A DNA stretch of 64,000 nucleotides, taken from the NCBI RefSeq assembly GCF_905475395.1, contig NC_058341.1, positions 59,775,501-59,839,500 of the forward strand. Reading direction: 5' to 3'. The stretch's first letter is position 1, and the number at the start of each line of letters is the position of its first letter. Below the pieces are notes generated by a model. The model had not been told where the DNA came from, did not search any database, and was given only the letters and a program-made list of their open reading frames with translations. This DNA comes from Chrysoperla carnea. Its lineage: Eukaryota; Arthropoda; Insecta; Neuroptera; Chrysopidae. Made by a program: the position numbers and the translations under genes. Shown here in pieces: positions 13,281-25,000 of this stretch.

Positions 13281-13928
13281 GCTTTTTGTATATGTACATA
13301 TGAACTCTCCCATAATCATTGATTTAGCATCTCAAATGATGTATCAAACAATTTGTATGCGAATAATAAGTACATTAATTATAACAGCGTTCGTCTTAAT
13401 TTATTTGATAACAGTCAAACTCATTGAAAATAAGTGTACGAAAAATATTGAATTGAAACAAGTTGTTTCTAAAATGAAGTACCTAATTTTTTTGTTAATT
13501 TAACAAAAAAATTATTCCGTGTTGGTATCGGCACAAGTTTCATCCACTTGCGCTGAATCATTTCAGAGAAAATATTTGAAAATAATAAAAAAGTATCGTT
13601 TTAAATCTTTTTCAATAAATATATTTTACGCTTATAAAAATGAGTAAAAGTTCCTTACTCAAATGATTTTGTTTTGTATGTATTATTGATTGAATGAAAT
13701 TCAGCAATATTCTACTAGAGATTTATAATATGATATAAAACAAAATTCCATTTAAACATTTTATCTCATCATCTAGGATCTGATATCAGAAAAATATATC
13801 GTCATCTAAAAAACGTATTTTAACAATTGTCGTGGTTGGGGATACAAAAGATAACATCTAACTCGCTCTTTTAGCATCCTATATATTTTAAGTATTACCG
13901 ACAATAATAAATACGAAGGATTTTTCGA

Positions 13929-14145
13929 ATTAAATTTCGATTTTTTCCCTAATTTCATAAAACAATTTTTGTATTACATAAATGGTCTGCACTGTCACCA
14001 AATTAGTTACGAGTAACACACACTATTTATAAGAGCAATTACGATTAGCTAATTCATACCGATGATAACTACATGGTAGTCTCAATACGTATTTATCTAA
14101 TACAAAAATTGTTCTAGGAAATTGGGGAAAAATTAGAAAATTAAT
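13929..14145. repeat. Inverted repeat around 14.0 kb
   Basis: The arm TTTCCCTAATTTC...AACAATTTTTGTATTA near 13941-13976 pairs with TAATACAAAAATTGTTCTAGG and AAATTGGGGAAAAATTAG near 14098-14136. The spacer of about 120 bp shows nothing. This is probably a degenerate foldback element. Confidence 0.55.
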
Positions 14146-15089
14146 CCTTTGTATTAATAATTTTATTTTCATAATAATTGGGATGCTAAATGAAAAAAAA
14201 TAAAAAATTTAACCAAACTATAGAAAAGTAACTTCTAAGAATCTTGATTAACCATATTTTAGTATTTAGTTTGAGATTGAATGTGATAATTTCTTCTCTC
14301 CATTAAGTTTGTCTAGGTGTGAGACTTTTACAAAATATTAATAACTTCTTTCATATTACCTTATTCCAATAGATAAGGAACGGTATATTTTTCTAATATA
14401 AGAACCTAGGCTCTCATATCGTATAATAAATATTTTTACCTAATTTTTATTATTATTTTTTGTTAATCACGGTGTTATGTATTTGATTGGTTTTTTAGAA
14501 GAAATTTTTTTTAAAATATAATTTAAAATGATTTAATAAATTATTTAATAATTCTTAAGTTTTCTTAATTATGGTGAGTTTCTAATGTTTGCCTTCTTTC
14601 CAGATATTTTTGTATATTTTGATGAGTACCACCTTGCTAAAGTCTACATTATTTAAAAGCAGACGCAAATAACAGAATTTAAGTTTGAATATTCGACCAT
14701 GTTCTGAAAGTATTTGAGTAAAAATTATAAGGAACAAGATGTATTACTCTGATCCGTACACCTGAGACCTTCAAGAATCCACCACTTTTTAGAGGGATAC
14801 AACGACATCATTCTTCTGATTGACCTAAGGATTTGTTAACGTACCCAGGCTTTAGTAATCTACTACCTAGTGTAGTAATCTTCGAATACTTCTTTGATGA
14901 ATTTTTTTATTTTATTAGGTAGATGATGAACTTTTATTTCCTATTAAAGTTTCACTCAGAATTATAATGTAAAAAATCTTCTTTTTTTAACTTTGGGGTC
15001 AAATATTTCGAAAAATACTCAATTTAAAAAAAATCTGCAGGAAACGTTTAGTCTTAACAACTATTATACAAAGGATCTTTCAACTTTTA
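14146..15089. other. Intergenic, no feature recognised
   Basis: AT-rich sequence without a supportable reading frame, repeat match or RNA-like structure. Confidence 0.4.
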
Positions 15090-15430
15090 TATGCAGAAAA
15101 GGTTTCACTCGTGGAATTTCAGTTCCAAAATAATACGATTTTTGGAATACGTGGCAGAATTCGTGTAATCTGACATCGGAAACGTATTCAGTGATCAAAA
15201 ATACTTGATGAAAATTGTAAGCGAAAATAAGCATTTAAAAAAAAATGGGCTACATATGCCCCCACCCTCACTGAAAGGAGCCGTATGTCCTTATGAGTAT
15301 GTTAAGTTGGCTGAATGTTCATTGGGGTCCTATGAACACGTTACAAAAAGTTTCATGAAAATCGGTGCTGGTGTTTCAACTTTTCCTATACATCCTAAAG
15401 TGTCAAAGTTCAAACATACGTTACGCCATT
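15090..15430. repeat. Fragment of the 38.5-kb foldback family
   Basis: The segment with GAATTCGTGTAATCTGACATC, then a CAGTGATCAAAAATACTTGA block and GGGCTACATATG matches the right-hand part of the element at 38466-39359. A short forward reading frame of 75 codons crosses it and is judged fortuitous. Confidence 0.55.
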
Positions 15431-16569
15431 GAAAGCAATTATCACACGTAATATTCGCATGAGGAAGATTTTGATTATATTTTTAAAGATATATATCCAA
15501 AAATAACACATATAATATGTTAATAAACTTAACGATGAAACATATAAACAATGTGGGCATGTGCAATAAAAGGTCGAAAGCGCCCGCAATTAAATATATG
15601 AAAAAGGAGGTAAAAAGTGGAAATTAATAGTAAGGGGGACTAATAACAAATTTTTAATAAATGAATAAACAACGAAGAGACAAATAATTTTAATTGCCTA
15701 ACAATTAGGAACTAACTACAAGCAATTGATTCAAAAAATAAAAATTAATTAAGAAAAAATTTGAGTGGGGCCGGGTTCACTGAACCGGACCCACCTATTT
15801 TAGATGGATCGTTGTGAGCGAAAATAATGATGTCATTAGCGACGTTCTCTTTGGGGCTATCATGTGAAACGGCTGAAGAAATATTTTGAGCGTTGTGAAC
15901 GCTTAGTGGAACGCACCCTCTAGTAAAAAAGACTACAGCATTTTTAAATTTAAATTAATATATTATGAAATATAAAAGTTATATTTTTGCAAAACAAAAA
16001 AAAAAAAAAAAATAATTTATTTAAACTTTAATCTTTTTAAAATCTTTATCAAATTTTCAATTTTATATATTAAAAAATAAATCAAGTCTGCATAAATAAT
16101 TAAGAATTTTTATTCAATTTAAAATTCGCGGACTAAACATACATATGTTACGGAAGTATTTCCACACTTTTTGAAACTTGAAAAATATATGTGAAGAAAT
16201 TGTAAATAAATATAACCTTTTGGAAAAATTCGAAAGTTTCGTTAGATTATATTATTCTACGTTCGGTAGTCGTTTCATTTTCGTTTTTCATAATAAAATA
16301 TGCAACGGTAACTTAAACTGAGTGTTAATATATATTTGATATGTTCTTTCGAGCTTTTTGATTATTACATTGTGCTTATACATTGCACAAATTTCAATTT
16401 AATACTAAAAATTAAAATTAATAGATGATAGCGAATGACATTAATTAATAATCAAGATATTGTAAACAAAAATAATTAGACAATTCGATAGAAAATGTGG
16501 AATAAATGTTAGTTTGGAAGATGAGATGAAGCAAATGACAATAAAAAATTAAAAACAGGTGAATTTATA
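15431..16569. other. Upstream region of the repetitive-protein gene
   Basis: It contains a small GC-richer patch (about 15765-15920) with a hairpin, GGCCGGGTTCACTGAACCGG, and an A-run near 15994. No promoter element can be called with confidence. No in-frame upstream ATG precedes the chosen start of the next gene without a stop. Confidence 0.3.
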
Positions 16570-19272
16570 ATGTCGAATAATATTGATGATGACCCTAATC
16601 AAATCTCAATATCTGAAGATGAATCATCGCAAGACGAGATATTCTTGTCTGCTGACAACAAAGAATCAAAAACATCTAAAGTTGAATCGAAAATGTTGAA
16701 TAAAAAAGATGAAGATGAGCCTAATCAAATCTTAATATCTGAAGACGAATCATCGCAAGACGAGATATTCTTGTCTGCTGACAACAAAGAATCAAAAACA
16801 TCTAAAGTTGAATCGAAAATGTTGAATAAAAAAGATGAAGATGAGCCTAATCAAATCTTAATATCTGAAGACGAATCAACGCAAGACGAGATATTCTTGT
16901 CTGCTGGCAACAAAGAATCAAAAACATCTAAAGTTGAATCGAAAATGTTGAATAAAAAAGATGAAGATGAGCCTAATCAAATCTTAATATCTGAAGACGA
17001 ATCAACGCAAGACGAGATATTCTTGTCTGCTGGCAACAAAGAATCAAAAACATCTAAAGTTGAATCAAAAATGTTGAATAAAAAAGATGAAAATGAACCT
17101 AATAAAATCTTAATATCTGAAGACGATTCACTCCAAGAAGAGATATTTTTGTTAGGTAATAATAGAGAATCAAAAATACATGAAGATGAATCCAATGAGA
17201 AATCAAAAAATTCAACAAAAGCACCGTTAATTCAAGATGAAGCTAATAAGAGTGATTCAGATTTGCTGATATTCAAATCTTCTGGCACTAAAACACTCCA
17301 GGAGAAGTCTAATAAAATATTAATAACAAAAAATTTAACCGGCGAGTCACAGGAAATTAATGATAATACTTCGTTGAATTTTCAAGAATTATCTGGCTCG
17401 GAAGAAACCTACTATTCAACTCCATCACCAAAAGAAATCGAAGTAGAAAAAACATTCGAAGATCAGATGGTTTTAATAAACCCCACTAGTAATTACCCCA
17501 TTGCACAAGATGAAAATACATTATTTGTGCCACTACTATCGAGCTCCCAAAAAATAGGAGTTGTTTGTGAAGGTACTCAGACTGAATCACCATATTTGAA
17601 TCTAAGTGAAGGTTTTGGAAGTTTAGTTATCAACTTTACGCCTGAAATTGAAACTAATAACTGTAACGAATCAAATTCGCAGGAAAATCTACAAAAGAAA
17701 AATGTTGAAGATAAAAATACAGATAAACATAAGTTATTAGTCGATAACTTAGAAGCTGGCGAAGGTACTCATACTGAAGTCAACTTTAATTCACCAGAAT
17801 TTGAAACTAATGATTGTAAAAAATTAAATTCGCACGAAAATCAACAAAAGAAAAAGGTTCTTAAAGAAAAAACTGATAAATATAAGTTATTAGTTGATAA
17901 AAATTATGAAAATAAGGTCAAAGAAAATGTTTTTAATACCTCTTTAGAGGAAGGAGAAGATTTAAATTATTTCCCAATTAAACGTCGAAAAACAAATACT
18001 ACACCGAAAAAAAATAAAAATGAAAAAACAATTGAAGTTATTGGAGAAAAAACTGTGATAAATTTAGAAGCAACACAATCAAAAAATACAAAATTAGTTC
18101 GAGAGGAAAGTACAAATTCGAATAATATGGATAGAAATCAGTCGAAAAATAAAGAAGCAAAAACAGCTGAAGTTATTGAAGAAAAAACTCGGATAAATTT
18201 AGAACCAACGGAATCAAAAAATACAAATATAGTTCGGGAAGAAAGAACAAATTCGAATAATTTGGATAGAAATCAGCCGAAAAATAAAGAAGCAAAAACA
18301 GCTGAAGTTATTGAAGAAAAAACTCGGATAAATTTAGAACCAACGCAATCAAAAAATACAAAATTAGTCCGAGAGGAAAGTACAAATTCGAATAATATGG
18401 ATAGAAATCAGTCGAAAAATAAAGAAGCAAAAACAGCTGAAGTTATTGAAGAAAAAACTCGGATAAATTTAGAACCAACGCAATCAAAAAATACAAAATT
18501 AGTTCGAGAGGAAAGTACAAATTCGAACAATTTGGATAGAAATCAGCCGAAAAATAAAGAAGCAACAACAAATAAAGTCCTTGAAGAAGAAAATGTAGTA
18601 CATTTACAACAAATACAATTGAAAAATACAAAATTAGTCCGAAAAGAGAGTACAAATGCGACAAATTTGGGTCGAAATCTATCGGAAGATACACATGAGT
18701 CAAATTTGGGGCAAACAAAAGTTAAAAAATTATCAGAAAATATTCAGGAGACGAACTCGGAACAAACTCGAACCAAAAATAGAAAGAGATCTTTTGAACA
18801 GACTGAAAATTCTTGTGAGCCTTATTTTAAGAAACAACTAACAGAAAAGTCGAGGATTATTATAAAATTTAATCAGGAATCAGCAAGTGGTTTGAAGGAA
18901 ATTCACTATAATTTGAACAAGGGTGATATTATCGAGCTTAAATCACTAACACAAGAAGCTTCAGCTAGTACAAGTGCATTAAATAATGACTTTAACGTGA
19001 TCCAAATCCAAAAGACTATTAACAATATCGAAAATCAATTGAACAATTTCGATGAAAACGTAATGCAGGGCCCAAGTGGAGAAAATCCAAACGAGTTTGA
19101 ATATCGACGTTTAAAGTTCAAATGCTTAGCTTGTCGACATTTGTGCGTACACGAGATCAAAAAACGTATTGGGAAATCTAAGCATATAGTTGTCTGTTCT
19201 AGTGAATGCAGGAACTTGATAAGATTTAACCAAGAAAATGAATTAGAATCAATTTCTAGAGTTACAAATTGA
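16570..19272 (+). CDS. Single-exon 900-aa acidic repeat protein with SIM-like array and MYM-like finger
   Basis: I do not recognise an orthologue. The 2.7-kb frame is uninterrupted from ATG to TGA. Residues 7-174 are four 42-residue tandem repeats with a decayed fifth (175 to about 215). Repeats 2-5 each carry ILISEDE or ILISEDD: a hydrophobic core followed by acidic/Ser residues, which is the classical SUMO-interacting-motif layout. A basic stretch, PIKRRKTNTTPKKNK (469-483), looks like a nuclear signal. Residues 497-676 are four 45-residue repeats (NLE.TQSKNTKLVREEST type) plus a decayed fifth. The C-terminus has C852-x2-C855-x20-C876-x3-C880, the spacing of MYM/TRASH fingers, and ends ...VVCSSECRNLIRF. 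Inference: a nuclear SUMO-binding scaffold. The bulk is low complexity and likely disordered. Confidence is high that it is a gene and moderate for the role. Confidence 0.8.
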   Translation: MSNNIDDDPNQISISEDESSQDEIFLSADNKESKTSKVESKMLNKKDEDEPNQILISEDESSQDEIFLSADNKESKTSKVESKMLNKKDEDEPNQILISEDESTQDEIFLSAGNKESKTSKVESKMLNKKDEDEPNQILISEDESTQDEIFLSAGNKESKTSKVESKMLNKKDENEPNKILISEDDSLQEEIFLLGNNRESKIHEDESNEKSKNSTKAPLIQDEANKSDSDLLIFKSSGTKTLQEKSNKILITKNLTGESQEINDNTSLNFQELSGSEETYYSTPSPKEIEVEKTFEDQMVLINPTSNYPIAQDENTLFVPLLSSSQKIGVVCEGTQTESPYLNLSEGFGSLVINFTPEIETNNCNESNSQENLQKKNVEDKNTDKHKLLVDNLEAGEGTHTEVNFNSPEFETNDCKKLNSHENQQKKKVLKEKTDKYKLLVDKNYENKVKENVFNTSLEEGEDLNYFPIKRRKTNTTPKKNKNEKTIEVIGEKTVINLEATQSKNTKLVREESTNSNNMDRNQSKNKEAKTAEVIEEKTRINLEPTESKNTNIVREERTNSNNLDRNQPKNKEAKTAEVIEEKTRINLEPTQSKNTKLVREESTNSNNMDRNQSKNKEAKTAEVIEEKTRINLEPTQSKNTKLVREESTNSNNLDRNQPKNKEATTNKVLEEENVVHLQQIQLKNTKLVRKESTNATNLGRNLSEDTHESNLGQTKVKKLSENIQETNSEQTRTKNRKRSFEQTENSCEPYFKKQLTEKSRIIIKFNQESASGLKEIHYNLNKGDIIELKSLTQEASASTSALNNDFNVIQIQKTINNIENQLNNFDENVMQGPSGENPNEFEYRRLKFKCLACRHLCVHEIKKRIGKSKHIVVCSSECRNLIRFNQENELESISRVTN
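16588..17217 (+). repeat. 126-bp in-frame tandem repeat array (5 units)
   Basis: Units begin at 16588, 16714, 16840, 16966 and 17092, all 126 bp. Units 3 and 4 are nearly identical and share the changes S-to-T and D-to-G relative to unit 2, which indicates the most recent duplication. Unit 5 has diverged and loses the pattern after about 30 residues. Confidence 0.9.
18058..18700 (+). repeat. 135-bp in-frame tandem repeat array (4 units plus decayed fifth)
   Basis: Units begin at 18058, 18193, 18328 and 18463, with a degenerate unit from 18598. Units alternate between an M-D-R-N-Q-S and an L-D-R-N-Q-P version. This suggests expansion by duplication of a two-unit block. Confidence 0.88.
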
Positions 19273-22068
19273 ATTTCAATTTTAGATCTTAAATCCCTTT
19301 CAATTTACTTTTAATGGAGCTGTTCAAATCAGTTATATTCATTAGACCTAACTTAAACGACAACATTTCTAACGACATGCGTCTAAAAATATTTTTGCAC
19401 GAAAAAGTCCAAAGATGTAGTTTTCAACGATATAAAGCTGTAAAAAATTTTTTAGCACCGTTGGCCGTCTCTGTTATTTGTTATAAATTTTCAAAGTTCG
19501 ATCGATATTTAACATGTAAAGGATACCAAAAACCAATAATCAAAGATTATTTTTTGCGAATATTTAGTCTAATCCAGAACTGAGTTGTATAAGCGACAAC
19601 GATGTTGAATTTACTTTGTTTGCTGTGATTATAAAATATGCTGATACACAATATAGACTAAAAATGAAATATATGTGTAAATAAATATATCGATGAAAAA
19701 TATCTGAAAATCTTATATCAGTTTTGAATGTATTTATTTTAATCAAACTTTGTCCTCTTTGATGGGCCTGGTTGGTCCAAGATGTCGGCTTTTAATATGT
19801 CGGGAGGGTATTAAAGAATATACAGATGGACAACGACAATTCTTCAATTAGTTTATCTTCGTCTGGCATGTCATCTGTCGATGAGTAATCGTGTAACTTA
19901 AAAAATTGGCCATACTTAGAAAAGCTGTATCTCTGAAACTATCTAAAATGTTACAAAAGAATGAATCTCGACGGACACCGAGCTTTGTTGAATATCGATT
20001 CAAATGATTTTGTATTTATTATTCAATTTTAAGTTAATTTTTCCGGAACTTTTGAAAGAGAAATTGCCGGCTATAGAAATTTTTGAAGAACCGACCTTAA
20101 TAGAAGTATCTCAAATTTCTAACCACTTTCAAATGACTATCAAATAGAACATCTTTTTCTGGACGTGTCAACTCATACATCTAGCTAAGCACACTTATTT
20201 TTTCTCAAATATGCTAAGTTAGGTTAAGCGAACATGAGCTGGTTTGAACGCCTTGAATATAATATTACTCCAGGTGCTGTCCATGAGACCCAAATTCAAA
20301 TCATGCTTAACTCGAGAAGAACAGTGACTTTTTTAGTGCCCTGACCGACTTTTCGGGCCTTCTTTGGCCAAATACGACTTCCTTAAACAGTATGACTTGC
20401 ATACGGGTCTAATGAATCGTACCTGAAGTATATTATCAACTAATAATTACATTATTTAAGATCTCAACGTAGGTCGACCTACCTTCATCGAGTTTCCAAA
20501 TGAAATGTATATTTTATGCAAAATATGCATATTTAAACAAAACGTAACAGGGTTGCCACAAAATTGCCGTAAGTTAAATGTCGCTGTGTATGCTGTTAAA
20601 AAAATTTGGCCCGCTGGTGCCCCATCGGAGTAACTTAGCTTTAAGGCAAATTTAGCTAAATAGACCTATTTTCAGCTGAACTACATGGTAGAGCATTGTG
20701 TCTTTTGGAGCATCTTGTATAATCATGTATAAGAAAACTTGTTCAGAGTAATGAATGAATGTGAGATGGCCATCGTAGCCTGTTCTACGCCATATTTAAA
20801 ATGTTACATTACATTGTACAAAATATTCATTTCATTAGAGTAGGTCTGGTAGGTCGATCTAGATCGAGATGTTTTACTGTTAATTTATGACTGATACTGA
20901 GTGATATTATCTGTTAGAATTTATTATATAATTTATTTTTGATAATTAAATTTTTGTTATAAAAACTATACTTGTTTGAGATTCTTAATTTTTAAGCTAC
21001 ATGAGTTATATTCCTTCATTAGTTGTATTTCCCCGAAAATATAAACTTAAGCATTGTACCGAAGGCCAGCGGGGAATGATGCCCCCTGACCATGGTGTCT
21101 AGAACATGATTTACGGAGATATCTCATCTCTTTTAAGATAATATAAAAGGAGGTATTCCAGCTTTTGACATATTGTCAACTAAATTACTTTCATGTTAAC
21201 TCTCATAATGATCCGTAAGGAAATGAATTTCCCCAAGACATTATCGCGTATTTTCTGGCATTCAAGAAAAATAATGAGTGTTAAACAGCTTCCTGAATAC
21301 TTTTTTTTAACAGCTCATGAACATTCTGCTGATGCAATAATGATCTTCCATAGCTAGTGAAAACTTTTTCGACTTTTTTCAGAAGTTGATGGTTTCGTAA
21401 ATTTTTTTAAGTAACCTTTTTTAGTAAAAAACTCTAAATTTCACATTTATCCTTTATCTCCATTGGGGTAGAAATTTGGGGGGGGGGAGGGTGGTATTAA
21501 AAGAATGATGATATTTTACTTTTATTTATTTTTAATTGTCCCGATCTCTCAGGGGGTTCCAGTGAATAATTTTGGCGATAAAGGAGGCTTTAATGAGTAA
21601 TTTTCATTTGTTTACTTGTAAATGTCAAGTTAAAATTATTTTAAAAAAAAAATAATTAGTTAAACTTGTCGCATTAGAAATTGTGAAGATTTTTTCTGAA
21701 TAAATAAAACGTATTGATTTTTCAATGGATTAGTTTTATTTTCCGTGATTTGAAATCGTAGATGTTGCGATCATCGTCACAAGCCCCATTTTGAGTAATA
21801 ATCAACACATATTTTGAGACAAGATAATGTAATTTTGGTCATTACTGTCTGGTCTGTTTATAGCACAATTAAGAAACAGCTAACTTTTATAAAAAGAAAC
21901 AATTTTTACTTATATATAAATATTATTTATTGTAAAATAATTTATAATTTTCCATTTTAAAAATAAATGTCTTGATATGAAAAATTTTTTTAATATATTT
22001 TATAAAAGAAATAATATTGCATTATAGGTATCATTTTCTTTTATTTTAAAGTAAATTTTTTAAAGCTC
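19273..22068. other. Intergenic, 3' side of repeat protein to STRAD 3' end
   Basis: Likely 3' UTR follows 19272, with an AATAAA at 19679-19684. A forward frame at 19314-19583 has no recognisable domain and is probably UTR. The rest is AT-rich with a G-run near 21479. A segment near 21150-21220 matches sequence near 48660-48725 (TTTGACATATTNNNNGTCAACTA), so dispersed repeats are present but unclassified. Confidence 0.35.
22040..22045 (-). promoter_or_regulatory. Candidate polyadenylation signal of STRAD gene
   Basis: AATAAA on the minus strand, about 24 bases past the TAA stop. Confidence 0.45.
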
Positions 22069-25000
22069 TTAAAAATCCCATTCACATGTGTTTATATCCA
22101 TTTCTTGCATTTTCTCAGCAGCTAATACTGCTTCCCAATCATCTAAAACAACAATTTATCTTATTAATGAACTTAAGAATGCTTATACAAACTTTTAATC
22201 TGTATAGGGAGTCCCATTTTAATATCCCCAATCCGATTTCTCGAAAACTAAGCAAGATAGTAAAAAATGTTTCAATCAAATGTTTTAAGGTTTCTAGATC
22301 TAGAAGGTCAAATAACTGAGACTCTGACTAGGACTTGGAATCCCATTTTCAAGAACAAATTGGAGACAACTTTTTTTTTCATAAAATTTTATTCTCTCCA
22401 TCACTAACCTCTTCTAATGCGACAGTTTTAGGACACTCCATACAGATATCAAAGTTAGAAATTTTTAGATATTAAATTCTCATCGAGATTACTCATTTGA
22501 AAATTATAAAATTGCTACTCAATGAAGAATAATCTAAAAGTAAGACCTTACCCGTTTCACTGGAGATTTGATCATTTATTGGCATTACAGGATGCAATAA
22601 ATCGGGCACAGATTCACCACGTTTACATAATTTAAAAAATGATTGATGCAACAGTTCTGTAGCACTTGGTCTGCGTGTTGGATTCTTTTCTAAACAAATT
22701 TCCGTGAATGAATGAAATGCATCGGTAAATTGTCGACTTGAGTAAATTCGTGCTTTTGATTGTAGATTCGAACTACTTGCACCATTTGAATCACCCATTT
22801 CACCATTTCTAGGTGATTGAGACACTAAAACAAAACAAACGAAGCGATAAACAAGGTTTTTTTTTTGTAACTTAATACAGGCAAATAACTTGAAAAATAA
22901 GTTTTATCTAAACAAATTTTTTCAACCAAATTAATTAATTAATTAGTATATCACAATTTTTTTCTTCGCCCACTTTTATTTTAAACAATACATGTAACAG
23001 ATTTCGGTCTGTGAGTCCATTATCAAATTGTCCTATTTATCTAAACATGAAGACATGGGCATAAAAAAAATTTTAAGTAATAATTGAGAAACAAACAAGT
23101 TGTTCCCTGTTAGTGTGATCAAATTAACTTTTTGAATGATATATTAAATATATTAAAGTTACTAAAATAATTATTTTAAATGACTATTATTTTAAATTAC
23201 TGTTATTTTAAATTACAACATTACCATAGAATGATGAAGTGATGTGACAGTATGTTTAAAATAATAGTAATTTAAAATAATTATTTTAGTAACTTTTACT
23301 AAAGATAAGAGGTTGCAACCTTGGTAGGTATTTCTTTACCTATTGAAGCATATGATCACGTAAAAAAAAGCGCGTTACCGCACCACAACTTTTTTAGGGC
23401 CATTTTACAAGTCCTTTTTTTTGCATTCAGCTGCGGTTTGCAAAATGTATACATTCGATCTTGCTGAAATTGTGTGTGATACTACATGGGAACAAAAGCT
23501 ACAATCTATTTAAATCTCAGCTTTTAATCTTTAAAACCACAAAGTTATGAATTTTGGAAATTTCGAGCAAAATCGATTGTTTTTTGCAATTTGTGGGGAC
23601 ATTGATGGACCAATCAGGTTCATTCGCAGCTCTTTTTTTTTGCCTTTTTACGGTGTCTAAGCTTATTAAAAAGCTTTTTTGTTTTTAACTCAATCCGACG
23701 GTATCTGACGCGAAAGACCGGATTAGGTCACTTTACCATTTTTTTTTTGGATCCTTTCCGATCATCAAAAAATGTTCGATTTTAGTTTCTTCAATTTGTA
23801 TCATAATTGTTTACTTAATTCAATTTTTTTCTCAGAACTCAGAATTATCACTATGTGCCAAAAAAGATTTCTGAAATATATATCAAGGTATACTAAGTTT
23901 AGTCCCAAGTTTGTAACACTTAAAAATATTGATGCTAAAAAAATTGTGATACTTAATAATATTTTTATAGTTATTTGATTGTGTCAACATATTTATGGTA
24001 AAATGTTCGTAGATAATTACATTCTAAATTTCCTAATCCCTGAAATGTTGAACTATCATACAATGGTGGCGGATGACCGCGTACTTTTTCTGTGAGCATT
24101 AAAGTCGTTGGCATGTCGGCAAATGGAACAATACCATTGCCAAGTTCACAGCATGTTATACCTATACTATAAATATCAGACTTTTCATTATATCCTTGTA
24201 AATTCTGGAAAGAAAAAGAATATATTAAGTTTTTAATTTTAACTCAAGTAAATTTCTACAAATATAGAATGAGGTAACATTTATTTCGCCATTATGGGCT
24301 TATTATATTCTCGGCGAACGAACGATGAGTCAATCCATAAAAGACATGGTAATATTACCGAACTAATATTAGAAGCAAAGAAATACCTGTTCCAAAACTT
24401 CTGGACTTAACCAATTTAAATTATTCGCCGTACTATTTGGAAATGAATGTATACGTTTTTGCCATTTTCCATTTTCGACAATTTGACATGCATAACGAAA
24501 TCCAGTCAAACATGCTTGTCCAGTGGATGATACTAAAATATGACTTGCACGAATTGCTCTACAAATATTAAAAAAGGATTATTGATCTGTAAATACAAAA
24601 TCAGAAAAATTTTATTTCTACAAATACCTATGAATGTATCCTTTTTTATGTATATAATCTAATCCTTGAATAACATCCCTAATTATAAATGCTATAGCTA
24701 ATTCTGGCAAGCCTAAATTTAAACAAACAAAAAGAAAATTTTCTAAAAAAATATTGTAAACTGTAATCGTAGAATAATGAAATCTGTTTAACAGATAATG
24801 CAGTCAAATTATTAAAAGACCCTGCAAAAACATAATGGGTTTTGGATTCCGGTCAAAATCGATACATTTCAACATTCGTAAGTAATTTGTAAATATGTTA
24901 TATCTCTAGACATTTTTATCGAAAGGTGACTGCATAGCGTCCAAAATTATCAAGATTCAATGCATCAAGTTCAGAAAGACTTATACAGAACACAATAAAT

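Noticed and set aside
13177-13503. A 108-codon frame with apparent membrane segments
   Set aside because: Its first third lies within a palindromic element, and the hydrophobicity follows from T-rich codons; no family resemblance.
18443-18718. A minus-strand frame of 91 codons rich in Phe, Leu and Tyr
   Set aside because: It is the antisense shadow of the Lys/Glu/Asn-rich repeats of the 900-aa protein.
19314-19583. An 89-codon frame just after the repeat-protein gene
   Set aside because: No recognisable domain; it sits between the stop codon and a polyadenylation signal, so 3' UTR is the simpler reading.
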